Below are positions 27,169 to 36,697 of a stretch of DNA of 64,000 nucleotides, one piece after another. Each line of letters opens with the position of its first letter. The stretch's first letter is position 1. A program made the position numbers and the translations under genes. This stretch comes from JAFGPS01 sp964570855 (GTDB taxonomy: Bacteria; Planctomycetota; Phycisphaerae; Sedimentisphaerales; Anaerobacaceae), in NCBI GenBank assembly GCA_964570855.1, contig CAZMZR010000002.1:14518-78517 (forward strand), read 5' to 3'. Under the pieces are notes generated by a model that ran no database searches, was not told where the DNA came from, and saw nothing but the letters and a program-made list of their open reading frames with translations.

Positions 27169-28401
27169 CTAAATAGTATTGCAGCGATTTTCTCCGTTAA
27201 TCACGGCGTTTAGCATATCGAGGTAATCCGAGAGTAATCGAGTTATTAGGAACTCTTTTCGGACTTTTGCTTTTGCTTTTTCACCCATACCCTTTGCTTC
27301 ATTCGGATTCTTGATAATATGAACAATCCTATCAGCGAAACCGTCTATATCATACGGGTCGAGCAGGTACCCGCTTTCTCCGTCGTCGATTTGTGAAGGG
27401 ATGCCGCCGACATTGGAGGCAACAACAGGTGTGCCTTTCCAGAGGGCCTCCGTGACCGACAGGCAAAATCCTTCTTTTGTGGACTTTTGTATGATAACAC
27501 TTGAAAACTTCTGGATTGAATTTACAAGAAAATCATTATTTCCAACAACAAACATTACATCCCCTTTATCGACATATTTTTTTGCCTTGCGGAATGTCCT
27601 TGTGTACATCTGCACTCCTTCGGGATCATCGCCCGCCAGGTTGTAACAGAAGATCAGCCTGCAATCGACCTTTTCCCTGACTCTCTTGAATACTTCGAGA
27701 ACTCCCTCGGGATCTTTCCACGGATCAAGCCGGGAGACCTGGGTGATTATCGGTTTATCTGTTGGAATGCCGGCTTTTTTGATATATTCCATCACGGTCT
27801 TTTCGGGTAATTCTATGTTCTTATGATTCAGCGGATTAATCGCCGGGTGTATCATTCTTTGGTCTATCGGAAGATCGTGTTTGTAATACTTTTCACTCGA
27901 TACAACAATCTGGTCGTATTTGAGCAGAAAGCCCGTGAGAAAATCCCATAACTGGGCATTCGGCTCGGTCAGGTCGATATGACAACGCCATATCCAGGGC
28001 TGGCGTTTCCTGTAGGACCTGATCAATGCAAGCGGCTGGGGGTCGTGGACGATAACACAGTCATGGTCGAAGTGGGTAAACCTCGAGTAATTGCCGTTGA
28101 CCTGCAAGTACAATTCCTTCTTATTCTCGGTGAGATTTATCTTGGCACCCTGGAGGGCGTTATGAAAGCTCTTGGTAATCTCGAAGAAATCCGATGTGCC
28201 ATGCAGGATTCTCCAGCCGGTATCGATACCCACGTCATTCATAAGCATAACCAGCGAATAGAGTATCTCGGCAACTCCGCCGCCCATATATGTGCTGTTT
28301 ACGTGCACGATATGCCTGCCGTAAAGACCTCTTGCCCTGGCATAAATTTCGGCTAATGTTTTATCCGATACAATCCCACGGAATTCTTCAAGACTTAACA
28401 T
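27169..28401 (-). CDS. treT: Trehalose synthase of the TreT type (GT4)
   Basis: This 410-residue glycosyltransferase matches TreT, which makes trehalose from NDP-glucose and glucose in a reversible reaction. The N-terminus shows 'VHVNSTYMGGGVAEILYSL', then 'IVHDPQPLALI' and 'WRCHIDLTEPN'. The C-terminal Rossmann fold has 'QVSRLDPWKDPEGVLEVF' and 'STKEGFCLSVTEALWKGTP', typical of GT4 retaining enzymes. It starts one base after the stop of the OtsA-OtsB gene, with AAGGAG as its ribosome site, so the two are translationally linked. Its end is convergent with dnaA. Confidence 0.85.
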   Translation of the reverse strand: MLSLEEFRGIVSDKTLAEIYARARGLYGRHIVHVNSTYMGGGVAEILYSLVMLMNDVGIDTGWRILHGTSDFFEITKSFHNALQGAKINLTENKKELYLQVNGNYSRFTHFDHDCVIVHDPQPLALIRSYRKRQPWIWRCHIDLTEPNAQLWDFLTGFLLKYDQIVVSSEKYYKHDLPIDQRMIHPAINPLNHKNIELPEKTVMEYIKKAGIPTDKPIITQVSRLDPWKDPEGVLEVFKRVREKVDCRLIFCYNLAGDDPEGVQMYTRTFRKAKKYVDKGDVMFVVGNNDFLVNSIQKFSSVIIQKSTKEGFCLSVTEALWKGTPVVASNVGGIPSQIDDGESGYLLDPYDIDGFADRIVHIIKNPNEAKGMGEKAKAKVRKEFLITRLLSDYLDMLNAVINGENRCNTI

Positions 28402-28402
28402 A

Positions 28403-30586
28403 CTAACTCCTTGTTAATTCTTTGAGTAACAATCTTATTTCATTCATAGTGTTTACCTGAAACCTTGCATTTGAAATACTCAGTCCCACTTTAATCGAAT
28501 AAGCCTCATCCGGAAGGGCCTGAAACATTTCTTCATCGGTATAATCGTCTCCGGCGGCCAGCAAAAAATCCCATTTTTGATTTGCCGTCCAAAACTCCAC
28601 CGCCCGGCCCTTATTTACTCCGGCGCTTTTTATTTCAATGATTTTGTTGCCCTCGAATACCCTTACATCGAGATTCTCCGTCAAATTCATCAGAGCATCT
28701 CTGAGTTCCTGCCCTCTGATGTAAGCAAACTCAGGGTCTGCTCTTCGGTAGTGCCAGACTAATGAGAAATCTTTTTCCTCAACGGAAGATCCGGGTGTTC
28801 GATCAGTATAAATATCAAGAATAGGTCTAATGGTATCTTTCCATCGAGCTTCGAGAGGTTGTGTACACTGCCATTGTTGATCTTTGTGCTTGATCCAGGC
28901 GCCATGTTCGGCAACCAATGACACATCGAGATTACCGAGCCATTCTTCCAAGGTTTTTTTATCTCTTCCACTTATTATTACAACACAGTTTTTGTCATTG
29001 CCTGATAGATTCTGCAACAAATCCATAATTTCGATATCAGGTCCCGCCTGTGCAGGCTTTCCTCTGAAACCTACAAGTGTTCCGTCATAATCAAGCAGTA
29101 GTAATCGTTTACGACCTGCCGCGTAATCTTCGATTAACTTCCGTCTCGTGGATTCGGAAAGTTTATGCACGTAAAGCTCCTGCTGTGTCTTCTTGATATC
29201 GGACAGAGCGTTTATAAAGTCACTGCTCCATCTTGAGACGTCATAACGTGCGATTCTCTCCTGCATCAGCCTGTTACGCTCGATTTGCTCCAGCAAAGGC
29301 ATTTCAAGAGCGTCCTTAATAGCTTTAACTATGGCCCCTTTATTGTGTGCATTTATTATCAGAGCTTCACCCAGTTCGCTCGCCGCTCCTGTCATCTCGC
29401 TGAGAATCAAAACACCTTTGCCGTCGGTTTTTCCTGCAATAAATTCCTTCGCTATCAGGTTCATTCCGTCCCTGAGAGGAGTAACCAATGCCGCATCGGC
29501 AACATGATACAAAGCAGCAATTTTATTAAAAGGCATATAACGGTACAGATACCATACGGGGCTATAGCCGATTGCACCATGTTCACCGTTTATCCTCCCG
29601 ACAAGATGCTCAAGTCTTTCTCTGAGCACCTGATAATCCTCAACGTCCGTGCGTGATGGGACAGCGACCATAATGAGTGTCACTTTGCCCTTATACTCGG
29701 GATTCTCGGATAAAAACAAATCGAATGCTTCCAGTCGCTGGATAATGCCCTTGGTATAATCCAGTCTGTCAATGGATATGATAATCTTGCGTTTTCCGAC
29801 GGTTTGAAGTATTTTTTCCACCTCTTTTTTGACGCCGGTACTCTTAATCGCCTGAGAATATTTCCTGTAATCGATACCCATAGGAAATGCATCGACTTTA
29901 ACAATATGACTGCCGAAATTTATCTGGCCCAGTTTGTGTTCAAGACCTATTATTCTGCTGACGCTGCTGATAAAGTGTCGGACATAGTCGTAGGTGTGGA
30001 AGCCTATCAAATCAGCTCCCAGCAAGCCGTTAAGAATTTCTTCACGCCAGGGTAAAAGCCGGAACAATTCAAATGACGGCCATGGTATGTGCAGAAAAAA
30101 ACCGATTTCCAGATCGGAGAATTCCTCCCTTAGAAGCTTTGGAAGCAGCATTAACTGATAATCGTGGACCCAGACACGGTCTCCCGGCTCGGCGATATCG
30201 GCCACCACCCTGAAAAAAGCCTGATTGACCTGTTTATACGTTTTCCAAAAACTATCTTCCCATATTGTACGCGTGGGAAAATAGTGAAAAAGAGGCCATA
30301 TTGTCTTGTTGCTGAAACCGAGATAATATCGTTCTATTTGCTTTTCGGAAAGAAATATCGGTATGCAGTTTTCCGCAGCCAGCTTTTCTTTTATTCTTTC
30401 TTTATTGTCGCTGGTCAACTTTTCATTCGTTATTCCGGGCCATCCTATCCACAGACGTTCATAAAATTCAGGCAGCGAAGATAAACCAACAGCAAGACCG
30501 CCGGGACTGGGCCGAAAACTAAACTCATCGGCCCTTTTTGTTATACTAAACGGTAATCTGTTGGCAACCACAAGCAATCGCCCCAT
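28403..30586 (-). CDS. otsAB: Fused trehalose-6-phosphate synthase and phosphatase (OtsA-OtsB)
   Basis: This 727-residue protein joins both steps of the OtsAB route. Residues 1 to about 460 are a GT20 synthase joining UDP-glucose and glucose 6-phosphate ('VANRLPFSI', 'PSPGGLAVGL', 'VHDYQLMLLP', 'FFLHIPWPSFELFR', 'SEMTGAASEL'). Residues about 490-727 are a HAD phosphatase ('LLLDYDGTLVGF', 'VVIISGRDKKTLE', 'AGDDYTDEEMF') that releases trehalose. A fused form is less common in bacteria than separate genes. An AAGGGA site precedes the ATG. It is the first gene of a pair with treT. Confidence 0.93.
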   Translation of the reverse strand: MGRLLVVANRLPFSITKRADEFSFRPSPGGLAVGLSSLPEFYERLWIGWPGITNEKLTSDNKERIKEKLAAENCIPIFLSEKQIERYYLGFSNKTIWPLFHYFPTRTIWEDSFWKTYKQVNQAFFRVVADIAEPGDRVWVHDYQLMLLPKLLREEFSDLEIGFFLHIPWPSFELFRLLPWREEILNGLLGADLIGFHTYDYVRHFISSVSRIIGLEHKLGQINFGSHIVKVDAFPMGIDYRKYSQAIKSTGVKKEVEKILQTVGKRKIIISIDRLDYTKGIIQRLEAFDLFLSENPEYKGKVTLIMVAVPSRTDVEDYQVLRERLEHLVGRINGEHGAIGYSPVWYLYRYMPFNKIAALYHVADAALVTPLRDGMNLIAKEFIAGKTDGKGVLILSEMTGAASELGEALIINAHNKGAIVKAIKDALEMPLLEQIERNRLMQERIARYDVSRWSSDFINALSDIKKTQQELYVHKLSESTRRKLIEDYAAGRKRLLLLDYDGTLVGFRGKPAQAGPDIEIMDLLQNLSGNDKNCVVIISGRDKKTLEEWLGNLDVSLVAEHGAWIKHKDQQWQCTQPLEARWKDTIRPILDIYTDRTPGSSVEEKDFSLVWHYRRADPEFAYIRGQELRDALMNLTENLDVRVFEGNKIIEIKSAGVNKGRAVEFWTANQKWDFLLAAGDDYTDEEMFQALPDEAYSIKVGLSISNARFQVNTMNEIRLLLKELTRS

Positions 30587-30847
30587 AGCATTCCCTTTCT
30601 ATTAAATGCTTTTATACCAAACCAGCGGAATATCTCAAGGTTAAATCCTGATTAATAAGACTGTCGGGGCGAATGAACGTTCGGTTTTACATATTTCGGA
30701 CAAAAACAGCCTTCAATACGCCGTTATTCCAATATCTGTAAAGTCACAACAATAAACGACAAATTTCACAATGGCGATATGAGTATTTAAACGATAGTAT
30801 ATTGTTCGTTCATTAGTACAATATCGAATTATCAGGAGTCAGAAAAC

Positions 30848-31924
30848 TTGGCGTCGGAAAAAACCAAAAAAAAGTCGCTTCGAATAGCTTTAATTGCATC
30901 CGAACGCACTGTCACTGAGTACCGGATGTTTTTAGGGCGTCTTCTGGTCGGTTTGACGGACGAGTCGATTCCGGTAGCTTTGGTTTGTCCTCAGAACAGT
31001 AATCTGGATTCAATCGTCCTCGGCGCTGCTGAAGTCATCAGGTACTCAAACATCGAATTACCTTTGATAAAGCATCTCAACAAACGGCTGCTGACCGAGA
31101 GCCTCGCAAAATTCAAGCCTACTGTTTTACATTGCCTCTGTGAAACACAGGCCGGCCTTGTTCGGCAATTAGGGCATCAATTGAATTTGCCTTATGTGTT
31201 AATGATAAATTCTCTGCAGGAACGATGGAGCCGATTGGCCGTATCATCAACACAATGTATCAGAATTGTCGTGCCCGCCCGGAGCATCGCCGACGATTTC
31301 ACCCGGTTCTATCCTCGTTTTGCCGACAGAGTACGGCAAATCAATATCGGGACTTTTACAACACAGACCGCCTGCTGCTTCTCCAGGCCTTCCGGAATGC
31401 CGACGATTGTGACGGCCCATCCCTTCCGTAAAGATAATGAATTTGAGAATTTAATCAGCGCCCTTAGGCATTTGCTTATCGACGGCTACGAGTTCATGAT
31501 GGTCGTTATAGGCGGCGGGCGGGCGGAGGAAAAATTATGGAAATTGCTGGCCGCACTGGATATGCTACGGATTGTCACTATTGTCCCCAGAGCAACGCCG
31601 TGGCGACAGGTCCTCGGCACCGCCGATGTCTTCATACAACCTCAGCCAACCACAACTTTCAATGCTCTGTTGCTGGAAGCAATGAGTGTCGGAGCCGCCG
31701 TAGCAGCCTGCAAAGGCGGAGTTGACGATTTGATCGTCGAGAACGAGACCGCCGTTATATTTGATACGAACGATGAGCTTAGTATTTTCGGTGCCCTGCA
31801 ACTGCTGCTCAGCAGACGTGAGTTTTCTCGTAAAATCGCCGACAACGCACAGGAATATTTGAGAAAAAACCACACCGTCAGCAGTATGATATCATCGTTC
31901 ATACAAATCTATAACGAAGCATAA
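30848..31924 (+). CDS. GT4-like glycosyltransferase
   Basis: This 358-residue protein has a two-Rossmann GT-B plan. The N-terminal half is divergent; the C-terminal half shows 'IVTAHPFRKDNEFENLI', 'VVIGGGRAEEKLW' and 'FIQPQPTTTFNALLLEAMSVGAAV', similar to family 4 enzymes. Donor and acceptor are unknown. The start is TTG, chosen because an AGGAG site is properly spaced and no ATG is near. It is divergent from the trehalose pair and could act in envelope glycan synthesis. Confidence 0.7.
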   Translation: MASEKTKKKSLRIALIASERTVTEYRMFLGRLLVGLTDESIPVALVCPQNSNLDSIVLGAAEVIRYSNIELPLIKHLNKRLLTESLAKFKPTVLHCLCETQAGLVRQLGHQLNLPYVLMINSLQERWSRLAVSSTQCIRIVVPARSIADDFTRFYPRFADRVRQINIGTFTTQTACCFSRPSGMPTIVTAHPFRKDNEFENLISALRHLLIDGYEFMMVVIGGGRAEEKLWKLLAALDMLRIVTIVPRATPWRQVLGTADVFIQPQPTTTFNALLLEAMSVGAAVAACKGGVDDLIVENETAVIFDTNDELSIFGALQLLLSRREFSRKIADNAQEYLRKNHTVSSMISSFIQIYNEA

Positions 31925-32121
31925 CAGTGATTTATCAGCTTAAATCGAACATCTGCTCAATATCCCGTCTTTACAGACTCGAAAAAAGAGGTCGAATTCA
32001 TATTTATATTTTCTGTAACGAAAAATCTTTTTCCGAGTCTATAAAAACAATATGATTATAATCATTACAAACAATAGCTTTGGTCTCAACTTATTCAATT
32101 CATAAATCAAGGAGGCCGAAT

Positions 32122-33213
32122 ATGCAAAGCGATAAAATAATGATTCTTATTCTAATGCTTGTTTGCCCGGCTGTTGCACCGTTATGTTTTGCCGGAACGT
32201 CAAACCGGCAACCAGAAGCGGACGAATTGCTAACCAAATACGTCAAGACACTTGAGTCGGTTCGCTCTTTTATTGTCAAATCTGAAAGCACTGTTGAGCA
32301 CCAATGGCAATATAGCAGGAATTGGCGTGAGCCGGGATTTAGGGGCCGAGGACACAAAGGTACGACTTATGAACGTCTGGAAATCCGAACTGATGGTGAA
32401 CGTTTACATGAACGCTCGTACAAATGGGGACAAATCAGCACCAGTTTTCCGTCCGTATCTAAAGATCAGCCGACATACAATTGCAGAAACTATGCTAATG
32501 GTGAACTGTATCGGCACTCCATGCATGTGTATCCGGATTCTTCGGGAGGATTAGTCATGCTGAATAAACCGCAGAGCTATAGCCTCGGCGGTGTTGAGAG
32601 AAGGCTTCAGGGCTATGTTGTTCAGACTCACGAGCGAGTTGACTCAGTTTTGAGCAGGACTAAGAGCATCTCAGTACGCCCGGGGACCGCAAAGATTGGT
32701 GATTCCGATTGCTATGTGATAGACGCCGAAACGGACTGCGGCAGAGTTACCGTTTGGATAGACCCTGCACATGGCTACCACCTGGCGAGGGCGGAAGTTA
32801 AAGCCACAGAGGGTGACCTTTATTTTGGCAAACCGCTGAACAAAGAGCAGGTCATAAGCAACCACATCGAGATTCGTCGATTCGAAAAGGTGGACAGTAT
32901 CTGGATTCCTATGGAAGTGGAAGCTGTCATTGAAAACCACTATGGTCCCGGCAGCTATTCAATGTCAAAAGAACGCTACAAGCGCACTGAGGTCGTACTG
33001 AATCCTGACCATAATGACCTGGACTCTTTTGATAATCCTCTGGAGAATCCGGAGAATGATCCGCTGCTTATAAATGGAACAATGGTTCATATAGCAGATG
33101 TGCCGGATAGATATAAATGGCAGGACGGCAAAGTTGTGGATGCAAACGACAAGGTTATCATAGACTTTCGTAAGAAGGCCTCCGAGGGAGGTAATAACGA
33201 TGCAAATCCCTAA
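32122..33213 (+). CDS. Secreted protein of unknown function, possibly LolA-like fold
   Basis: This 363-residue exported protein has a signal peptide (MQSDKIMILILMLVCPAVA). The start was set by AAGGAGG just before the ATG at 32122. The section 'ADELLTKYVKTLESVRSFIVKSES' and the later beta-rich part ('CYVIDAETDCGRVTVWIDPAHGYHLARAEV') resemble the LolA/LppX-type fold seen in many planctomycete outer-membrane proteins. No enzyme motif is visible. Function is not assigned. Confidence 0.55.
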   Translation: MQSDKIMILILMLVCPAVAPLCFAGTSNRQPEADELLTKYVKTLESVRSFIVKSESTVEHQWQYSRNWREPGFRGRGHKGTTYERLEIRTDGERLHERSYKWGQISTSFPSVSKDQPTYNCRNYANGELYRHSMHVYPDSSGGLVMLNKPQSYSLGGVERRLQGYVVQTHERVDSVLSRTKSISVRPGTAKIGDSDCYVIDAETDCGRVTVWIDPAHGYHLARAEVKATEGDLYFGKPLNKEQVISNHIEIRRFEKVDSIWIPMEVEAVIENHYGPGSYSMSKERYKRTEVVLNPDHNDLDSFDNPLENPENDPLLINGTMVHIADVPDRYKWQDGKVVDANDKVIIDFRKKASEGGNNDANP

Positions 33214-33351
33214 AAGAATAATCAAACTTTAATCCACACAGATTTACATATTGCATCTAAAAATCCCGAAGAAGGACTTGACAGGGGTTTTGTTTTGATG
33301 TAACTGATTATTCGTACAGGGATGATATTAAAGCAAAAAAGGAGTGCCAAG

Positions 33352-33753
33352 ATGCGAACCAGACAAATCCTTCTAATAATCACACTTACAGGAATCAGCA
33401 TAATCGGCCAAGGCTGCATCGCCGCCGCAGTCGGTATCGGGGCCGCCGGAGCCGCCGGTACTATCGCGTACATCAAGGGCGACCTGGAAGCGATAGAAGC
33501 GGAGGACCTCGATGTCGTTTATGAAGCGGCTATAAAAGCGGCCGGGGAGCTTGAGCTAAGAGTATTCTCCAAAACAAAGGATGCCCTGACGGCTACGATT
33601 TACGCCCGCGACGCAGAGGATAAAAAAGTTACTATAACACTTAAGAGAACGACCGAGCAAACAACCAAGCTTTCCATTCGTATCGGCACTTTCGGAGATG
33701 AAACCAAATCAAGACTCATATATAAAAAGATATGCGATAACCTTCTGCGCTAA
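33352..33753 (+). CDS. DUF3568-type lipoprotein
   Basis: This 133-residue protein starts at an ATG with an AAGGAG site and carries a signal sequence ending in a lipobox-like 'IGQGC'. A Gly/Ala-rich stretch follows ('IAAAVGIGAAGAAGTIAY'), then a small domain with 'AAIKAAGELELRVFSKTKDALTATIYARD' and 'TTKLSIRIGTFGDE'. This layout is characteristic of DUF3568 proteins, short periplasmic lipoproteins of unknown role. Confidence 0.75.
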   Translation: MRTRQILLIITLTGISIIGQGCIAAAVGIGAAGAAGTIAYIKGDLEAIEAEDLDVVYEAAIKAAGELELRVFSKTKDALTATIYARDAEDKKVTITLKRTTEQTTKLSIRIGTFGDETKSRLIYKKICDNLLR

Positions 33754-33782
33754 AAGTCAACAGTGGCGGGGGAGGGAAGTAA

Positions 33783-34400
33783 TCAGGTCAATTCAATATC
33801 AACAGGCTTCTGTAAAAGCGAGTCGTCGGCGACCAGTAAAGAGCCGAGGCGGATAGCCTCATCAAGAGCAGAATGATGTTTCTCGATATCGCCGTGTTCG
33901 TCAATTTGATTGACAAATAAACCGGCGACATATTTTACCTGGAGTGAATCGAAATATGCCTTCATCGTTCTACGGACGCTGTCGAATTGTTTGGTGCTCT
34001 TCGAGCCGCCAACAGCGATAACCATCGCACGGCGATCGCGTTCGGAACTGAACAACTGTTTTTTGAGAACGTATTGATGCGCCCAAAGGCACTGGCCGCG
34101 ATCGATTAGCATCTTGGCCTGGGCGCAGACGGTCATAAAAAATATCGGCGTTGCGAAAATCAGACGGTCGGTATTAAGCAATTTTTCAAGGAGCTGCTGA
34201 TAATCATCTTCCACAATACATCTGCCCGTAGCGTAACAGGCGTTGCATTCAGTGCACGGGCCGACGTTGTAATCGGTCAAATGAATATATTCAATCCGGG
34301 CGCCCGCTGATTCGGCGCCTTCCAAAGACCGGCGTAAAAGGAAATCACTGTTACCACCGGCTCTCGGGCTGGTTGAAATTCCAAGCACTTTTACAGACAT
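33783..34400 (-). CDS. NADPH-dependent FMN reductase / iron-sulfur flavoprotein
   Basis: This 205-residue flavodoxin-like protein opens with 'GISTSPRAGGNSDFLL', an FMN phosphate loop, followed by 'CTECNACYATGRC', a compact cysteine motif that holds an iron-sulfur cluster in related flavoproteins. 'FATPIFFMTVCAQAKMLIDR' is the second flavin-binding region. These proteins move electrons between NAD(P)H or ferredoxin and small acceptors. The gene is convergent with the DUF3568 gene, and an AGGA site precedes the ATG. Confidence 0.82.
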   Translation of the reverse strand: MSVKVLGISTSPRAGGNSDFLLRRSLEGAESAGARIEYIHLTDYNVGPCTECNACYATGRCIVEDDYQQLLEKLLNTDRLIFATPIFFMTVCAQAKMLIDRGQCLWAHQYVLKKQLFSSERDRRAMVIAVGGSKSTKQFDSVRRTMKAYFDSLQVKYVAGLFVNQIDEHGDIEKHHSALDEAIRLGSLLVADDSLLQKPVDIELT

Positions 34401-34469
34401 ATAAAAATCCTAAAACAGTTTTATACCGGATTATCGCCCCTGCAGGAAGAATATTATGCGGCAATAGTT

Positions 34470-34754
34470 TCACTCCACAACAGGCATGATACTTTTTCGG
34501 GAAGACCTGGGCGATTGCGGCGTTCCGAAGTCATAAGACGAGTTACGCCCCAGTCTCCAGGTTTGCCCGGTCTGCGTGTCGATAACGAATACGGCAAGCT
34601 CGTCGGTCCCCGCGGCGCAGCATTCGTACCTTCCCCTGTTATTATTCCCGCCGGAGGCACCAAGGGCCAGAAACAGGCACAAGGCCAGCAAAAAACCGAC
34701 GGCTACACTGGAAAAATTAATGTCCCATTTTAACATGTTTTTTTTGCGTTCCAT
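34470..34754 (-). CDS. Small membrane-anchored protein of unknown function
   Basis: This 94-residue protein starts at an ATG with a GAGGG site. A short basic N-terminus is followed by one transmembrane helix ('FSSVAVGFLLALCLFLALGASGG'), then 'YECCAAGTDELAVFVIDTQTGQTWRLG', a pattern common to small planctomycete membrane proteins whose outer part resembles one propeller blade. A longer in-frame extension upstream to 34973 has no ribosome site. Function unknown. Confidence 0.55.
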   Translation of the reverse strand: MERKKNMLKWDINFSSVAVGFLLALCLFLALGASGGNNNRGRYECCAAGTDELAVFVIDTQTGQTWRLGRNSSYDFGTPQSPRSSRKSIMPVVE

Positions 34755-35085
34755 AACTACGGCCCCTCGAATTTTATTTCTTATTTTCTGGTAGATAAAT
34801 GTAATATTATCGGTTCGGATGTCACACTTCAAACTTTTTTTCCGCGTAAGTTCAGAGATGGCATAGGCTAATATCGCACGTCCAAAATAATTCAAGATTT
34901 CAAATATCTCATGTCGATTATTAATATTGTTATGAACAAATGGGTGGCTCTGGATAATGACCAATAGGGCCATGTTAGTTCGAACTTATTTTGTCTATTC
35001 TTTGTATTTGCACACATGTCAGAACGTAAACCTGGCAAAATAAGCAAGGGCTAAAGAAAAAAACGGAAAGAGCCACATGAATAAA

Positions 35086-35115
35086 GGGAGAGTCGCAAGG
35101 CTCTCCCATTTTTTT
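35086..35115 (+). terminator. Strong terminator with no gene in front of it
   Basis: GGGAGAGTC and GGCTCTCCC form a 9-base stem closed by a GCAA tetraloop, followed by a T-run. The nearest plus-strand gene upstream ends at 33753, more than 1.3 kb away with opposite-strand genes between. The stretch 34755-35308 otherwise contains no gene. A short untranslated transcript ending here is possible. Confidence 0.75.
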
Positions 35116-35308
35116 ATTTCCATAATTTAACATTTCACATCTGTTCTCAATCGCAGGTATTTTTCATCCCAATTAGGTAAGTTCTAAAAACACAGCCTGT
35201 GTTATACCGGAGTAATATTAGGCTTGAGATTCAAAACGGAGTTCTTGACAGAGGTTATGACGGGTCGTATGATTTGCAGATAAGAAAATTTTATTTGGAG
35301 CAGAAAAC

Positions 35309-36697
35309 ATGGCTGAAGCAGAAAAGAGCTGGGAAAAGCGATTATCAGGCGAGCCGGACGAACTGACAGTCAATTTCGTGGAGTCACTCTCGATAGACAA
35401 GCGTCTGTACAAATATGATATAGTCGGGTCGATCGCCCATGCGCAGATGCTGGCCGAGCAGAAGCTGATTACCAAAGATGAATTAAGACAGATAAAAGAC
35501 GGGCTTATCCAAATCAGTGAGGACATTTCGGCGGGGCGGTTCAAATTCGAGAAGAAGTATGAAGATATTCACATGGCAATCGAGACCGCACTGGTCGAAA
35601 GAATCGGCCCGGCCGGCAAGAAACTTCATACCGGAAGAAGCCGCAACGACCAGGTAGCAACCGATATCCGACTCTGGATGCGGGACGAAATAGAGATTCT
35701 GCAGACCAGGATAACGCTGCTCCAAAAAGCGTTCGTAAAATCGGCGGGAAAATATACCGACGACATTATGCCGGGCTATACCCACCTCCAGCGCGCCCAG
35801 CCGGTATCCGTCGCATCTTATCTGTTAAGTTTCGTCGAGCGGTTCGAGCGTGATTATATTCGCCTGAAAAACTGTAAAATCTTATTGAATATATCGCCGT
35901 TGGGCAGCGGGGCGATCGCCGGCTCGACGCTTCCGCTGGACCGTAAAAATACAGCCGAGCAACTTGGCTTTTCAGATATCGGATATAACAGTATCGATGC
36001 GGTCGGCGACAGGGATTTTTGTGCTGAGTTCATTTTCGATTGCGCCCTGACAGCTACACATCTTTCGAACCTGGCCGAAGATTTGATACTCTTCTGCTCC
36101 AATGAATTCGGATTCCTGTGGATTGACGATGCATACTGCACATCTTCGAGCATGATGCCGCAGAAAAGAAACCTCGACGTGGCCGAACTAATACGCGGCA
36201 AAACCGGACGTGTTTACGGTTCTTTGATGGCGATGCTGACGATTCTCAAGGCCCAGCCGTCGGGCTATAACCGCGACCTGCAGGAGGACAAGGTTCATAT
36301 TTTCGCCGCAGCCGATACCGTCGAAGCCTGTCTGGATATGGCATGTGCGATAATTTCACACAGCAGGTTCGATACGAAACTTATTGCAGACGGTTTGAAC
36401 GAAGGATTCCTGGATGCCACTGCATTAGCCGAGTACCTGGTTGGAAAAGGGACTGCATTTCGCCGGGCGCACGGCATTGTCGGCTCTCTGGTCGCCGAGT
36501 GTGAGAAGCAGAATAAAAAACTAAGCGAGCTTACTTTGGATGAACTCAAACAACAGTGTGACGTAATCGAAGCGGACGTATATGAAAGTCTCGGTGCGGT
36601 AAAAGTCGCCGACAAATATATCACCGAAGGTGCGGCCGGACCAAAACAGGCGAAAAGACAGATCGAATATTGGACCAAACAGTTGGGACAGCGATGA
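35309..36697 (+). CDS. argH: Argininosuccinate lyase
   Basis: This 462-residue enzyme makes the last step of arginine synthesis, splitting argininosuccinate into arginine and fumarate. Motifs seen are 'HTGRSRNDQVATDIRLW', 'PGYTHLQRAQPVS' and the signature 'SSSMMPQKRNLDVAELIRGK' of the fumarase/aspartase superfamily. Length is normal. The ATG has a GGAG site. Its stop overlaps the start of thiL (ATGA), so the two are co-translated. Confidence 0.95.
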   Translation: MAEAEKSWEKRLSGEPDELTVNFVESLSIDKRLYKYDIVGSIAHAQMLAEQKLITKDELRQIKDGLIQISEDISAGRFKFEKKYEDIHMAIETALVERIGPAGKKLHTGRSRNDQVATDIRLWMRDEIEILQTRITLLQKAFVKSAGKYTDDIMPGYTHLQRAQPVSVASYLLSFVERFERDYIRLKNCKILLNISPLGSGAIAGSTLPLDRKNTAEQLGFSDIGYNSIDAVGDRDFCAEFIFDCALTATHLSNLAEDLILFCSNEFGFLWIDDAYCTSSSMMPQKRNLDVAELIRGKTGRVYGSLMAMLTILKAQPSGYNRDLQEDKVHIFAAADTVEACLDMACAIISHSRFDTKLIADGLNEGFLDATALAEYLVGKGTAFRRAHGIVGSLVAECEKQNKKLSELTLDELKQQCDVIEADVYESLGAVKVADKYITEGAAGPKQAKRQIEYWTKQLGQR

